A stretch of DNA of 64,000 nt from Devosia riboflavina (GTDB taxonomy: Bacteria; Pseudomonadota; Alphaproteobacteria; Rhizobiales; Devosiaceae), in assembly GCF_000743575.1 (NCBI RefSeq), contig NZ_JQGC01000020.1:46187-110186 (forward strand), written 5' to 3'. Both the position numbers and the translations under genes were made by a program. Below the pieces are notes generated by a model. The model made no database searches. It was given only the letters and a program-made list of their open reading frames with translations, and had not been told where the DNA came from. The stretch's first letter is position 1. Each line of letters starts with the position of its first letter. Positions 40,865-49,588 of the stretch are shown here, piece by piece.

Positions 40865-43800
40865 TTGGCCATCACCCACTTCACACCCCAGATCATCAGT
40901 CGCGGCTCCGGCCGCAGCGCGGTCGCGGCCGCTGCCTATCGGCATTGTGCGCGTATGGAGCATGAGGGCGAAGGCCGAGTGATCGACTATTCGCGCAAGC
41001 CTGGCATGGTGCACGACGAATTTGTGCTGCCGCCCGACGCACCCGCTTGGACAAGGATATTGATCGCCGATCGCTCCGTGGCAGGAGCGGCGGAGGCGTT
41101 CTGGAACAAGGTTGAGAATTTTGAGAAGCGGCCCGACGCCCAGCTGGCCAAGGAGTTCATTCTGGCGTTGCCGATCGAGCTGACGACCGAACAGAACATC
41201 TCGCTGATGCGCGCCTTTGTTTCCGAGCAAATCTTGGCCCGTGGCATGGTGGCGGACTGGGTGTACCACGACGTTCCGGGCAATCCCCATGTTCATCTCA
41301 TGACGAGCCTGCGGCCGCTGACAGCAGAGGGGTTTGGCGCCAAGAAGGTTACCGTTATCGGCGAAGACGGCGCGATAGTCCGCACCAAATCCGGGCAGAT
41401 CGCTTATCAGCTCTGGGCCGGTGACAAAGACGACTTCCTCGCTCTTCGGCAGGCCTGGTACAATAGCCAGAACCAGCATCTCACCCTCAATGGCCATGAC
41501 GTTCGGGTTGATGGCCGGTCCTACGCAGCGCGCGGCATCGACATCGCGCCCACCATCCATATCGGCGTCGCCGCCAAGGCGATCCAGCGTCAGGCCGAAC
41601 GCGACGGCCGGGAAGCCGAGTTAGAACGCCTGCACTTGTTCGAAGCACAGCGACAGAAGTCCGCCCGCAAGGTTGAACGCAATCCAGCGATCGTGCTCGA
41701 CATCGTCGGCCGGGAGAAAAGCGTCTTTGACGAGCGGGACCTTGCCAAAGTCGTGCATCGCTATATCGACGATGCAGGTACCTTCGCAGCCGTCATGGCA
41801 CGCATCCTCCAGGATCCGGAAATCGTGCGGCTGGAGCGCGAGCGCATCGATCTCGACACCGGCGAAATCCTGCGATCGCGCTACACGACTCGAGCCATGA
41901 TCCGGATCGAAACGGACATGGCCGATCAGGCCATACGGCTTGCCGGTAGACAGGGCTTTGAAGTCGATCGCCGCGTCACCCAATCAGTCTTTGATCGGCA
42001 CAGCAGACTTTCTGACGAGCAGCGCTCCGCAATCGAACGGGTCGCCAGTCGCGAATGTATCGCAGCAGTTGTTGGTCGTGCCGGTGCGGGCAAGACCACG
42101 ATGATGACTGCGGCGCGCGAGGTTTGGGAGGCGGCCGGCTATCGGGTTGTCGGCGCGGCGCTGGCGGGAAAGGCGGCTGAGGGGCTGGAGAAAGAAGCCG
42201 GCATTGAAAGTCGCACATTGTCCTCCTGGCAATTGCGCTGGAGCAAGGGTCGAGACCTCTTGGACGAACGCACAGTGTTTGTACTGGACGAAGCGGGCAT
42301 GGTGTCCTCGCGGCAGATGGCCGAATTCGTATCGGCCGTGTCGGCGGCCGGCGCGAAACTGGTCCTGGTCGGCGATCCCGAACAGCTGCAACCAATCGAA
42401 GCCGGCGCTGCCTTCCGTGCCCTGGTTGATCGCATCGGCTATGCGGAACTGGATAACATCTATCGCCAGAAGCAACAATGGATGCGCGATGCGTCCCTCG
42501 ACCTTGCCCGGGGTAAAGTTGGCGAAGCCATTACGCGTTATGCCGATCAGGGGAGGGTGCTCGGCTCTGCTCTGAAGACCGAGGCCATCACAGCCCTGAT
42601 CAAAGACTGGAACCGCGACTACGATCCGGCGAAGTCGACTGTGATCCTCGCCCATTTGCGTCGAGATGTCCGGGAACTGAACGTTCTCGCGCGTGGCAAG
42701 CTGGTCGAGCGAGGGCTGGTCGAGGCCGGTTATGCGTTCCGCACAGAGGACGGAGAGCGCCATTTCGCCAAAGGCGACCAGATCGTCTTTCTCAAAAATG
42801 AGGGCTCGCTTGGCGTCAAAAACGGCATGATCGCTCGTGTCCTGGAGGCAAGCAGGGGCCGGATTGTTGCGGAGATCGGTGACGGCCCTGTTGAGACTCG
42901 CCACCGCGTCGAGGTGGAGCAGCACTTCTATCGCAACCTCGATCATGGCTATGCCACGACCATCCATAAAAGTCAGGGAGCGACCGTCGATCGGGTGAAA
43001 GTGCTGGCGACGCTGTCGCTGGACAAGCACCTGACCTATGTGGCGATGACCCGGCATCGAGAAGATGTCGCGCTCTACTATGGCAATCGTTCATTCAACA
43101 AGGTCGGCGGTCTGACCAAGATCCTGTCGCAGCGCAATGCCAAGAAAACGACGCTCGATTATGATGGAGGCCGGCTCTATTCCGCCGCGCTCCGTTACGC
43201 GACTACGCGCGGCCTGCATGCCGTCCGTGTTGCTCGAACCCTGGTCTCCGACCGTCGCCTCTGGATCAGCCGACAGAAAGCGCGACTGGAAGAGATGGCA
43301 GGCCGGCTGGCGGCCATTGGTGCGCGTCTCGGCGTGGTCAAAACTTCCCATTCCCCGATCACCGTAAGGAGCGAGCCAATGGTCCCTGGCATAGGCAGTT
43401 TTGCAAAAGCCGTCGCCGATGTGGTCGAGGAACGGCTATTGGCCGACCCAGCATGCAAGCGCGAGTGGGAAGAAGTGTCAGACCGCTTCCGCAACACCTA
43501 TGCCGATCCGGCAGCGGCGCTTGCAGCTATGAAGTTCGATGCGGTCATCAAGGACGCAGAGCACAGAAAAGCCGTTCTCGAAAGGCTGGAACAGGGGCCG
43601 GCCGCATTCGGAATTCTCAAGGGCAAGTCAGGGCTCCTGGCTTCGCGACAGGAGAAGATGGATCGCTCAAATGCCGAGCAGAGCGGTCCAATTATCCGGC
43701 TTGAGATCGAACGCTACTTGCGCGTTCGAGCCTCTGCCACGGCCCGGATCGAGGCCGAAGAGCAGACGTCACGGGCACGGGTCCGCGTCGATATTCCGGC

Positions 43801-44167
43801 GCTGTCTTCGGAAGCGATCGCGGTATTGGAGAAGGTTCGCGACGCCATTGATCGCAACGATCTGCCAGCGGCGCTCGGATTTGCCCTCGCCAACAAAATG
43901 GTCAAGGCAGAGCTGGACGGGTTCAACGCCGCCGTTGCGGAACGTTTCGGTGATCGGGTCTTTCTCGGGATCAACGCCAGCCGACCCGATGGCCCCGCCT
44001 TCAATGCCATGGTGTCGGGTCTCAAGCCTACTGATCGCGACAAGCTCGCGACCGCCTGGCCGGTCATGCGTGCCGCTCAGAAGCTCGCTGCGCATGAGAA
44101 GACCGAGCAGGCCATCAAGGAACGTCAGGCGATCGAGAAACACCGCGCCCTGACGAAAGGCCTGTGA
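40865..44167 (+). CDS. traA: Ti-type conjugative relaxase-helicase TraA (TTG start)
   Basis: 1100 residues from TTG 40865; homology starts exactly here (AITHFTPQIISRGSGRSAVAAAAYRH). The N-terminal ~250 residues are a MobA/MobL relaxase domain; residues ~385-780 are a TraI/RecD-like helicase with Walker A GRAGAGKTT (~404), FVLDEAGM and TIHKSQGATVDRV. The C-terminal ~300 residues are helical. It nicks oriT, stays bound to the 5' end and unwinds the strand during transfer. It starts 73 bases from the oriT hairpin and overlaps traF by four bases. Confidence 0.92.
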   Translation: MAITHFTPQIISRGSGRSAVAAAAYRHCARMEHEGEGRVIDYSRKPGMVHDEFVLPPDAPAWTRILIADRSVAGAAEAFWNKVENFEKRPDAQLAKEFILALPIELTTEQNISLMRAFVSEQILARGMVADWVYHDVPGNPHVHLMTSLRPLTAEGFGAKKVTVIGEDGAIVRTKSGQIAYQLWAGDKDDFLALRQAWYNSQNQHLTLNGHDVRVDGRSYAARGIDIAPTIHIGVAAKAIQRQAERDGREAELERLHLFEAQRQKSARKVERNPAIVLDIVGREKSVFDERDLAKVVHRYIDDAGTFAAVMARILQDPEIVRLERERIDLDTGEILRSRYTTRAMIRIETDMADQAIRLAGRQGFEVDRRVTQSVFDRHSRLSDEQRSAIERVASRECIAAVVGRAGAGKTTMMTAAREVWEAAGYRVVGAALAGKAAEGLEKEAGIESRTLSSWQLRWSKGRDLLDERTVFVLDEAGMVSSRQMAEFVSAVSAAGAKLVLVGDPEQLQPIEAGAAFRALVDRIGYAELDNIYRQKQQWMRDASLDLARGKVGEAITRYADQGRVLGSALKTEAITALIKDWNRDYDPAKSTVILAHLRRDVRELNVLARGKLVERGLVEAGYAFRTEDGERHFAKGDQIVFLKNEGSLGVKNGMIARVLEASRGRIVAEIGDGPVETRHRVEVEQHFYRNLDHGYATTIHKSQGATVDRVKVLATLSLDKHLTYVAMTRHREDVALYYGNRSFNKVGGLTKILSQRNAKKTTLDYDGGRLYSAALRYATTRGLHAVRVARTLVSDRRLWISRQKARLEEMAGRLAAIGARLGVVKTSHSPITVRSEPMVPGIGSFAKAVADVVEERLLADPACKREWEEVSDRFRNTYADPAAALAAMKFDAVIKDAEHRKAVLERLEQGPAAFGILKGKSGLLASRQEKMDRSNAEQSGPIIRLEIERYLRVRASATARIEAEEQTSRARVRVDIPALSSEAIAVLEKVRDAIDRNDLPAALGFALANKMVKAELDGFNAAVAERFGDRVFLGINASRPDGPAFNAMVSGLKPTDRDKLATAWPVMRAAQKLAAHEKTEQAIKERQAIEKHRALTKGL

Positions 44168-44703
44168 TGGTGCGGCAGCAAAAGTTCGCCATCGGGGCTT
44201 TGGCAGTCGGTACCGGCATACTTTTGGCTCTCGCCGCCGGCGGCATTTGGGGCGGCCTGCGTCTGAATCTGACGCCGAGCTATCCGGTTGGCATTTGGCG
44301 GATCCAACCGCTTGATCGAGCAGCAGTCGTTGGCGATTTGGTGTTCATCTGCCCGCCCAATACGCCAGCATTTGTCATGGGTGTCGAGCGCGGCTATCTG
44401 CCCACCGGGCCGTGTCCGAGCGGTACCGCCCCATTGATCAAGACGGTAGTCGCCGTTGCCGGCCAGGTCGTCTGTATCGCAGGCACTATCGTCATTGATG
44501 GGGTAGTACTGCCGAATTCCGGGCTCCGTTCAACGGACGCTGACGGCAGGCCGCTGGCCGCTTTCGTCGGCGGGCAGGTTCCGCCCGGTTCCGTATTCCT
44601 CCATTCCGACTTCGGTGGCTCCTATGACTCGCGATATTTCGGGCCGCTCCCGGCCGACGGCATTCTTGGCCTCGCTGCGCCGGTCTATGTCCTGGCGCCA
44701 TAG
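44164..44703 (+). CDS. traF: Conjugative transfer signal peptidase TraF
   Basis: 179 residues of the S26 family. One membrane helix near 8-28 precedes the catalytic Ser38 in TPSYPVGIWR; the general base Lys92 lies in LIKTVVAVAGQ; then FGGSYDSRYFGPLP. In related plasmids TraF processes (cyclises) the pilin TrbC. The presence of traF implies that a trb-type pilus is used, though no trb genes are in the window. Overlaps traA by four bases and traB by 17. Confidence 0.9.
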   Translation: MMVRQQKFAIGALAVGTGILLALAAGGIWGGLRLNLTPSYPVGIWRIQPLDRAAVVGDLVFICPPNTPAFVMGVERGYLPTGPCPSGTAPLIKTVVAVAGQVVCIAGTIVIDGVVLPNSGLRSTDADGRPLAAFVGGQVPPGSVFLHSDFGGSYDSRYFGPLPADGILGLAAPVYVLAP

Positions 44704-45850
44704 GGCCGGGCGCCTCGCGATCCTGTCGGTGGGATCCGCAACGCTGGGCGTTGTCGGCTGGAGTGGCAATCCCTCGGCGTTGCCACTGGCCATGGCCTTC
44801 CCGGCGCTGTGGAGCCTTGCGGGTTCACGTGCCAGCGCTGCCTTGATCGCTGCCATCTATTTTCTTGGAGCGTCACGAGGCTTGCCGGAAGGTGTTTCCA
44901 TCTTCTTCGGCAGTGATCTGCTTTTGGGCTTGGCGCTTTGGGTAATCGCGTCGCTCGCCTTTGTCACTGTCCATACCGCCTTTTGGACGGCGCAAGGCGG
45001 ATGGCACGGGCCAACCCGATACCTCATCGCCAACGTTTTGATGTCACTGCCGCCCCTCGGCATCGTGGGTTGGGCAAATCCGCTAACGGCTGCAGGCATT
45101 ATCTTTCCAGGGTGGGGCTGGCTGGGCCTGGCGATGGCAATGGCTCTTTTGATGCTTGCCACGACGAAACATCGATGGCCGGCCGTTGCTATCGTTGGCG
45201 TGTTTTCTCTGGCCTCAGCGGTTCTCTGGGTAGAGCCGGAAGGCCGGCCTGGATGGGTTGGCATCGACACCAGTTTCTCGGCGGGGAGGGAGCAGTACGC
45301 CGACTATCATCAGCAAGTCGCGACCATCGGGCTTGTAAAAGCGGCCGCTGCTGATGGTGCCAGCTTTGTCGTTCTGCCCGAAAGCGCTCTGGGGATTTGG
45401 ACGCCGACAACCGAGGCACTTTGGCGGGAATCCCTCGTCGGCATGCCAGTGACCATGATAGGAGGAGGCGTCGTCCTGCAGGCCAATGACTACGAGAATC
45501 TCATGATCACCGTGACGTCGGCAGGATCGAATGAGCTGTATCGGCAGCGAATGCCCGTACCTATCTCGATGTGGCAACCCTGGTCTGCCGGCGGAGCCGA
45601 CGCCGACTTCTTCCGCAACGCAGTAGTCGAGCTAGCCGGTTTGCGACTCGCAGTCCTACTTTGCTACGAGCAATTGCTGGTGTGGCCGGTGCTGCACTCT
45701 GTGTGGATGCAACCCGAAATCATGGTGGCAACGGGTAATGCATGGTGGACCGGCTCGACCAACATCCTGCCGATCCAGCGAGCCGCATCAATCGCGTGGG
45801 CCCGACTGTTCAATCTCCCGTTGACGATGGCCTATAACGCGCCCGATTAA
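44687..45850 (+). CDS. traB: Conjugal transfer protein TraB (membrane nitrilase-like)
   Basis: 387 residues from ATG 44687, within the end of traF. About five membrane helices in the first ~180 residues are followed by a nitrilase/apolipoprotein-N-acyltransferase-like domain with FVVLPESALGIW and LLCYEQLLVWP holding the putative catalytic Glu and Cys. Ti-type TraB proteins enhance conjugation; the reaction is unknown. It completes traA-traF-traB; traH, which follows in Ti plasmids, is not present. Confidence 0.86.
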   Translation: MSWRHRAGRLAILSVGSATLGVVGWSGNPSALPLAMAFPALWSLAGSRASAALIAAIYFLGASRGLPEGVSIFFGSDLLLGLALWVIASLAFVTVHTAFWTAQGGWHGPTRYLIANVLMSLPPLGIVGWANPLTAAGIIFPGWGWLGLAMAMALLMLATTKHRWPAVAIVGVFSLASAVLWVEPEGRPGWVGIDTSFSAGREQYADYHQQVATIGLVKAAAADGASFVVLPESALGIWTPTTEALWRESLVGMPVTMIGGGVVLQANDYENLMITVTSAGSNELYRQRMPVPISMWQPWSAGGADADFFRNAVVELAGLRLAVLLCYEQLLVWPVLHSVWMQPEIMVATGNAWWTGSTNILPIQRAASIAWARLFNLPLTMAYNAPD

Positions 45851-45961
45851 GCTTCACGGCCACGGCCTGCTTTTATGTCGGTCCACTGTGACTTTGGCGT
45901 TCTAGCCGGTCGAGCAGACTCGCCCTACGCCGTGGTTTCGACGCTCAACCGGAAGATACTC

Positions 45962-46198
45962 ATGCCACCCAATCATGCATCCGCGATTATCCGCTGGCGC
46001 GACCAAGTGGACGAACTTGGTGGTGGCCTGGGAGCCTTTGATCAGTCTGCCACAGTATCGACCATGCTGTTTGGCTGCCATAGCTGGTTAAACCATCATG
46101 CCGGTACAGCCTCCGCCGAGGAAGCGGCCACCATGCATCGGATCAAGGCTGAGCTGGAAGCATGGATGAGCGCGCGGGGGTTGAGGTACACACAATAG
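45962..46198 (+). CDS. Small soluble protein of unknown function
   Basis: 78 residues from ATG 45962; the frame also opens at 45875. Contains WRDQVDELGGGLGAFDQSATV and an acidic helical end (EEAATMHRIKAELEAWMSARG). No recognised family. It lies 111 bases downstream of traB on the same strand, where Ti plasmids have traH, but no similarity to TraH is visible. Composition is protein-like; confidence is limited. Confidence 0.4.
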   Translation: MPPNHASAIIRWRDQVDELGGGLGAFDQSATVSTMLFGCHSWLNHHAGTASAEEAATMHRIKAELEAWMSARGLRYTQ

Positions 46199-46491
46199 AG
46201 TTCTCCGGCACCAAGCCCGTTGCCCTCGGAAATCTTTGATGCCATCGTTTTGCACCATGCGGCGGATGTCCACATGACTGACGGTCATGTTCGCCCTTCC
46301 GGTTCGAGGCCCGCCATAAGAGGCAAACGATATTTTCCGGATCGCGCGAACAGGCCTCATCCGGGCCTAAAGGACCGGTAAGTCTGAAGATTCACACAAA
46401 GTTTGGCATGTACATTGTCGCCCGATTAGGGCGGCGCGGAGCATGCTCCAATCCTCATGGCAGATGGCTGTTGTAGGACCAGGATCGACGG

Positions 46492-47376
46492 ATGACAATT
46501 TCCCGCCACATGGCTCGTCTGGGCATAGCCGCACTCGTCCTCGTTCAGGTCTTCCCCGCGATAGCCGAAGTCGGGGCAACCAGCGACGCGGTCGAAGGGT
46601 TCGAGCTCGCGGCCGACCCAACCCTGCCCGATGCAGATCCGACATTGATCGATAACTCACCAACGCTTGGCGTCGAGATCTCTCCGAGCGATAATGGGGG
46701 TACCGATACGCCGACGAGTGCCGAGGGAGAAGTGGCGGTAGAAGTCGATGCGCCGACGCACGTGGCTTCATCCGCTCCTGGCTGCGTCATCGACATCACC
46801 TCAGCGCTGGAGGTCGAAGGCGCAGAAGATGCTCCGACGACCAGTGCATCCGTGGAACAAGCGTCGGCCGACGACACGCCGAGTGGCATTGGTGGGGATG
46901 CCGAGCCCGAATGCGTCTCCATGGTGGATGCCTTGGTCACCCACGCAGACGGATCTCAGATCACGGCGCCCGCCGATGGCATGTCTGCCACCGAAGCGCT
47001 GCTGCTCACACGGCTGAAGGAGCGACGCTCGGAACTCGACACGCGGGAAGCGACCCTCATGTTGCAGGAGGACCTGTTGCGGGCCGCCGAGCTCAGGCTG
47101 GAGGAACGGGCAGCCTCGCTCGAGGCCAGTGCCAACCAGCTGGCCGCGGCCGTGGACGCAGAAACCGCTAGGAAGGCAGAGGAGATTGCCGGGCTGGCGA
47201 AGCTGTTCGAGACCATGAAACCCAAGGACGCTGCAGCGGTTATGGCCGGCCTTCCCGACGATACCCTGGTTGCGCTCGTCAAGCTCGTCTCGACGCGGAA
47301 GATGGCGCCCATCATGGCCCAGCTGCCGCCGGATCGGGCGAGCGCGTTGACGGTCATGCTGGCCCAGTCCCCGTGA
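46492..47376 (+). CDS. MotE/MgtE-N-like exported coiled-coil protein
   Basis: 294 residues. A signal peptide (~1-25) is followed by a long acidic, Thr/Ala-rich low-complexity part (~30-160), a coiled coil (~165-230, LKERRSELDTREATLMLQ) and a C-terminal MgtE-N/MotE-like domain (LFETMKPKDAAAVMAGLPD, KMAPIMAQLPPDRA). In alphaproteobacteria MotE chaperones the flagellar protein MotC, yet no flagellar gene is nearby. The acidic insert makes it longer than usual MotE. Function here is open. Confidence 0.7.
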   Translation: MTISRHMARLGIAALVLVQVFPAIAEVGATSDAVEGFELAADPTLPDADPTLIDNSPTLGVEISPSDNGGTDTPTSAEGEVAVEVDAPTHVASSAPGCVIDITSALEVEGAEDAPTTSASVEQASADDTPSGIGGDAEPECVSMVDALVTHADGSQITAPADGMSATEALLLTRLKERRSELDTREATLMLQEDLLRAAELRLEERAASLEASANQLAAAVDAETARKAEEIAGLAKLFETMKPKDAAAVMAGLPDDTLVALVKLVSTRKMAPIMAQLPPDRASALTVMLAQSP

Positions 47377-47528
47377 ACGGGCCAAAATGATCTCAAGCTC
47401 AGCGAAAGGGATGGGTATTGCCCACTGTCGGCGTTCATCCTGGCCAATCGAACGATCTTGCCGCCACCGCAAAAGCCGATGCTGCGGGACTGAATTGACG
47501 CCCGGGCCGCCCCACTAATCTGCGACCG

Positions 47529-47705
47529 GGGCAAGATTGAGCTGAACATTGAAAACCGTTCCCCCGAATTCGCGTAGGAAAACGTGCCGCCCAGTTGCTG
47601 CACCATGGCGCCGATGAGCCGACTGCCCATGCTCGATTTCACCGGGGTCGGATCGAACCCCGGACTGTCGTCGGCAATGATCAAGGTGGTGCACCCATCG
47701 CCATC
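47529..47705 (-). pseudogene. Remnant of a histidine-kinase ATPase domain (HWE/HisKA_2 type)
   Basis: About 59 residues on the minus strand read DDGDGCTTLIIADDSPGFDP, then MGSRLIGAMVQQLGGTFSY and a final GERFSMFSSILP. This is the end of a histidine-kinase ATPase domain (G1 box and the GxGLxL-type G2 box as MGSRLI). Nothing upstream in the same frame continues the domain: the preceding DNA belongs to the VOC gene on the other strand. It is a decayed fragment, perhaps cut off when the neighbouring genes were acquired. Confidence 0.6.
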
Positions 47706-47811
47706 GTCTTCAGGTTTCGCTTTGGCAGGGCCGCGCAGCATCGCCGCCCCGAGAACCGCTGCTTCCACGCTTGGCAAATTCGTGCCACGTTCTGGGCAGC
47801 GGAGGACTCCC

Positions 47812-48207
47812 ATGCCAAACATGACGCTCGACCACGTCTCCCTTCTGGTCCGCAGCCTCGAAGCCAGCTCGAAATTCTATACCGAGGTGTTGGGCCTCGT
47901 GCCGATCCATAACGGCACTGAGAAGCCCAATATCCGCTGGTTCGGCATAGGAGACGTCTCGGCGCTCCACCTCACGGAGGAGGTTTTCGGCGACACGCGG
48001 GTCAAGAAGCAGACCCACTTCGCCCTGTGCGTCGACGACTTCGACGGCTTCGTCGCCGAGTTGAAGGCCAAAGGGGTGAATTTCTGGAGCTGGTCGGAAA
48101 AAACAGGAGAAGTCACGGGTCGTCCCGACGGATTCCGCCAGATCTACCTTGCGGACCCTGATGGCTATTGGATCGAGGTCAACGACCACAATCGCAACGT
48201 GGCTTGA
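47812..48207 (+). CDS. VOC-superfamily (glyoxalase/bleomycin-resistance) protein
   Basis: 131 residues from ATG 47812 with GGAGGACT before it. Two beta-alpha-beta-beta-beta modules: LDHVSLLVRSLEASSKFYTE and, later, HFALCVDDFDGFVAELKA with the end LADPDGYWIEVND. Metal ligands are probably His8, Glu or His in HLTEE, His of THFAL and Glu of WIEVND. Such small enzymes isomerise, open rings or bind drugs; the substrate cannot be told. Not clearly linked to its neighbours. Confidence 0.82.
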   Translation: MPNMTLDHVSLLVRSLEASSKFYTEVLGLVPIHNGTEKPNIRWFGIGDVSALHLTEEVFGDTRVKKQTHFALCVDDFDGFVAELKAKGVNFWSWSEKTGEVTGRPDGFRQIYLADPDGYWIEVNDHNRNVA

Positions 48208-48340
48208 CTGTTGTCCACCGTCGCGGAGTTGGTTCCATTTCGACGGCCTGCTGCTTAGAGGAAGCAAGCCCTTTCCAGCTCTCATAAAGCGTTCCCTGCA
48301 CTCCCCGAGTCGGCGGCCCGGGCAAGATGGCCGGCAGCAG

Positions 48341-48565
48341 TCATTCGGTCCCCGAAGCGGTGTTGTCCATCGAAGCAGGGCAGTTGAACGCGTTTGGCTG
48401 GTCGGCCAACGACGCATAGCCTCGCGAGGATAGCCAATCCCGCATTATGAACCTGACGGCATCCTGCCTGGAGACCATTGGCGCCACTCCGCTGGCCATG
48501 AACGCCCCCAACGCCTCGGCAAGGGGGGCGTCGATGCGAACCGTAACCCGCTTTTCCAAGTTCAT
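48341..48565 (-). CDS. Ribbon-helix-helix-like small protein
   Basis: 74 residues. RVTVRIDAPLAEALGAFMAS followed by SRQDAVRFIMRDWLSSRG is the strand-helix-helix pattern of small Arc/CopG-type DNA-binding proteins. A preceding AAGGGGAGAATG context gives a fair ribosome site. It could regulate an antitoxin-like or plasmid function, but no toxin gene is beside it. The tail after residue ~50 is unstructured. Confidence 0.6.
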   Translation of the reverse strand: MNLEKRVTVRIDAPLAEALGAFMASGVAPMVSRQDAVRFIMRDWLSSRGYASLADQPNAFNCPASMDNTASGTE

Positions 48566-48775
48566 TCTCCCCTTGTCGGCACGCCGGTAGCGCCAACCCC
48601 GGCTTTACCGACCCGGAAGGGTGGAAAGCAAGCCCGAGCGTGACTTGTTTCCGACAAGGTCCTAGAGACAACGGCAACAACATCCGCACGACTTCGGTAA
48701 GTGGTGCGGTGACGAACAGTTCCCCGCTCGGGCAATGTGGCTGCCCCACCACAAGTGTGTCAGATAGGTTCGGCA

Positions 48776-49501
48776 ATGGTGGTGTGGTCCGGCAGACTTC
48801 CGGCTCGGACGGGCACCGGAATAGCGGTGTCGCTGGGGGGCCATCTGGTCCTCCTGGCGTTGCTTTTGGCACTGCCGCCGGAGGCAGTCCCGGAAGCGCC
48901 GCCACCCCGTGTCATTCAAGTGGAGATCGTCTCCTTGGACCCGAAGACCGTATCCGATCGTGTCCCGCAGGAGTCGAACGCACCGCCTACCCTGCCGGGA
49001 GGGGACGACCGAGCCGCGGTCCCACCGGTGGCGCCTGCTCCCCGGCCAGCGGTTGCAAAACCCCAGGTGCCACCTCCTGTAGCTCCCGAGCCAGAACAGC
49101 AGGGTATGATCAGCGCCATGGCGCTCTATGCAGGAGAGCTGCTTCGTGATCCCGCGAACGCTCAGGTCCGGCAAACACTACCATTGCTGGGTCCCGAAGA
49201 ACGTATCGTGCAGTTATGCAATATCGAAGCGCTTGAGCAGATCAGGCTCTCCGGGGACAAGGGTTTTCCCGATTCCCTGGATGCCTCGGCCTTCGAGGAG
49301 ACGCAGGTCGCTGACGGAAAGCTGATCGCGCCTCTGGGAGCCTACCGGTCAAGTCGCGGTTGGTACTACGTCTCCTTCGAGTGCACCCCGGGGCCGGACT
49401 TCGAGAGCGTCGAGGAGTTCAAGTTCCGCCTCGGCGACCAGGTGCCCCGGGACCTTTGGGAAGCGCACGAACTGATCCCGGAAGATTTCGACGATGACTA
49501 G
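48776..49501 (+). CDS. DUF930 membrane-anchored protein
   Basis: 241 residues from ATG 48776. One N-terminal membrane helix (~15-37), a Pro/Ala/Val-rich periplasmic linker (~45-110) like that of TonB, then the DUF930 domain (LPLLGPEERIVQLCNIEALEQI, LGAYRSSRGWYYVSFEC). The family is largely restricted to Hyphomicrobiales, which helps place the organism. Function unknown; the layout suggests a periplasm-spanning or envelope protein. The next gene is convergent. Confidence 0.78.
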   Translation: MVVWSGRLPARTGTGIAVSLGGHLVLLALLLALPPEAVPEAPPPRVIQVEIVSLDPKTVSDRVPQESNAPPTLPGGDDRAAVPPVAPAPRPAVAKPQVPPPVAPEPEQQGMISAMALYAGELLRDPANAQVRQTLPLLGPEERIVQLCNIEALEQIRLSGDKGFPDSLDASAFEETQVADGKLIAPLGAYRSSRGWYYVSFECTPGPDFESVEEFKFRLGDQVPRDLWEAHELIPEDFDDD

Positions 49502-49588
49502 CAGCCGCTGCGTCGAGTATGGACCCGCAGCCACTCATGAATATTGCCCGTCACGGCAATGACGGTGTGGCCACGGATGTCGCCGTCG

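Noticed and set aside
46801..47472. 223-residue minus-strand frame opposite the MotE-like gene
   Set aside because: The opposite strand has a signal peptide, coiled coil and MgtE-N-like domain; this frame has only Arg/Gln/Gly-rich sequence. The kinase fragment nearby is in another frame.
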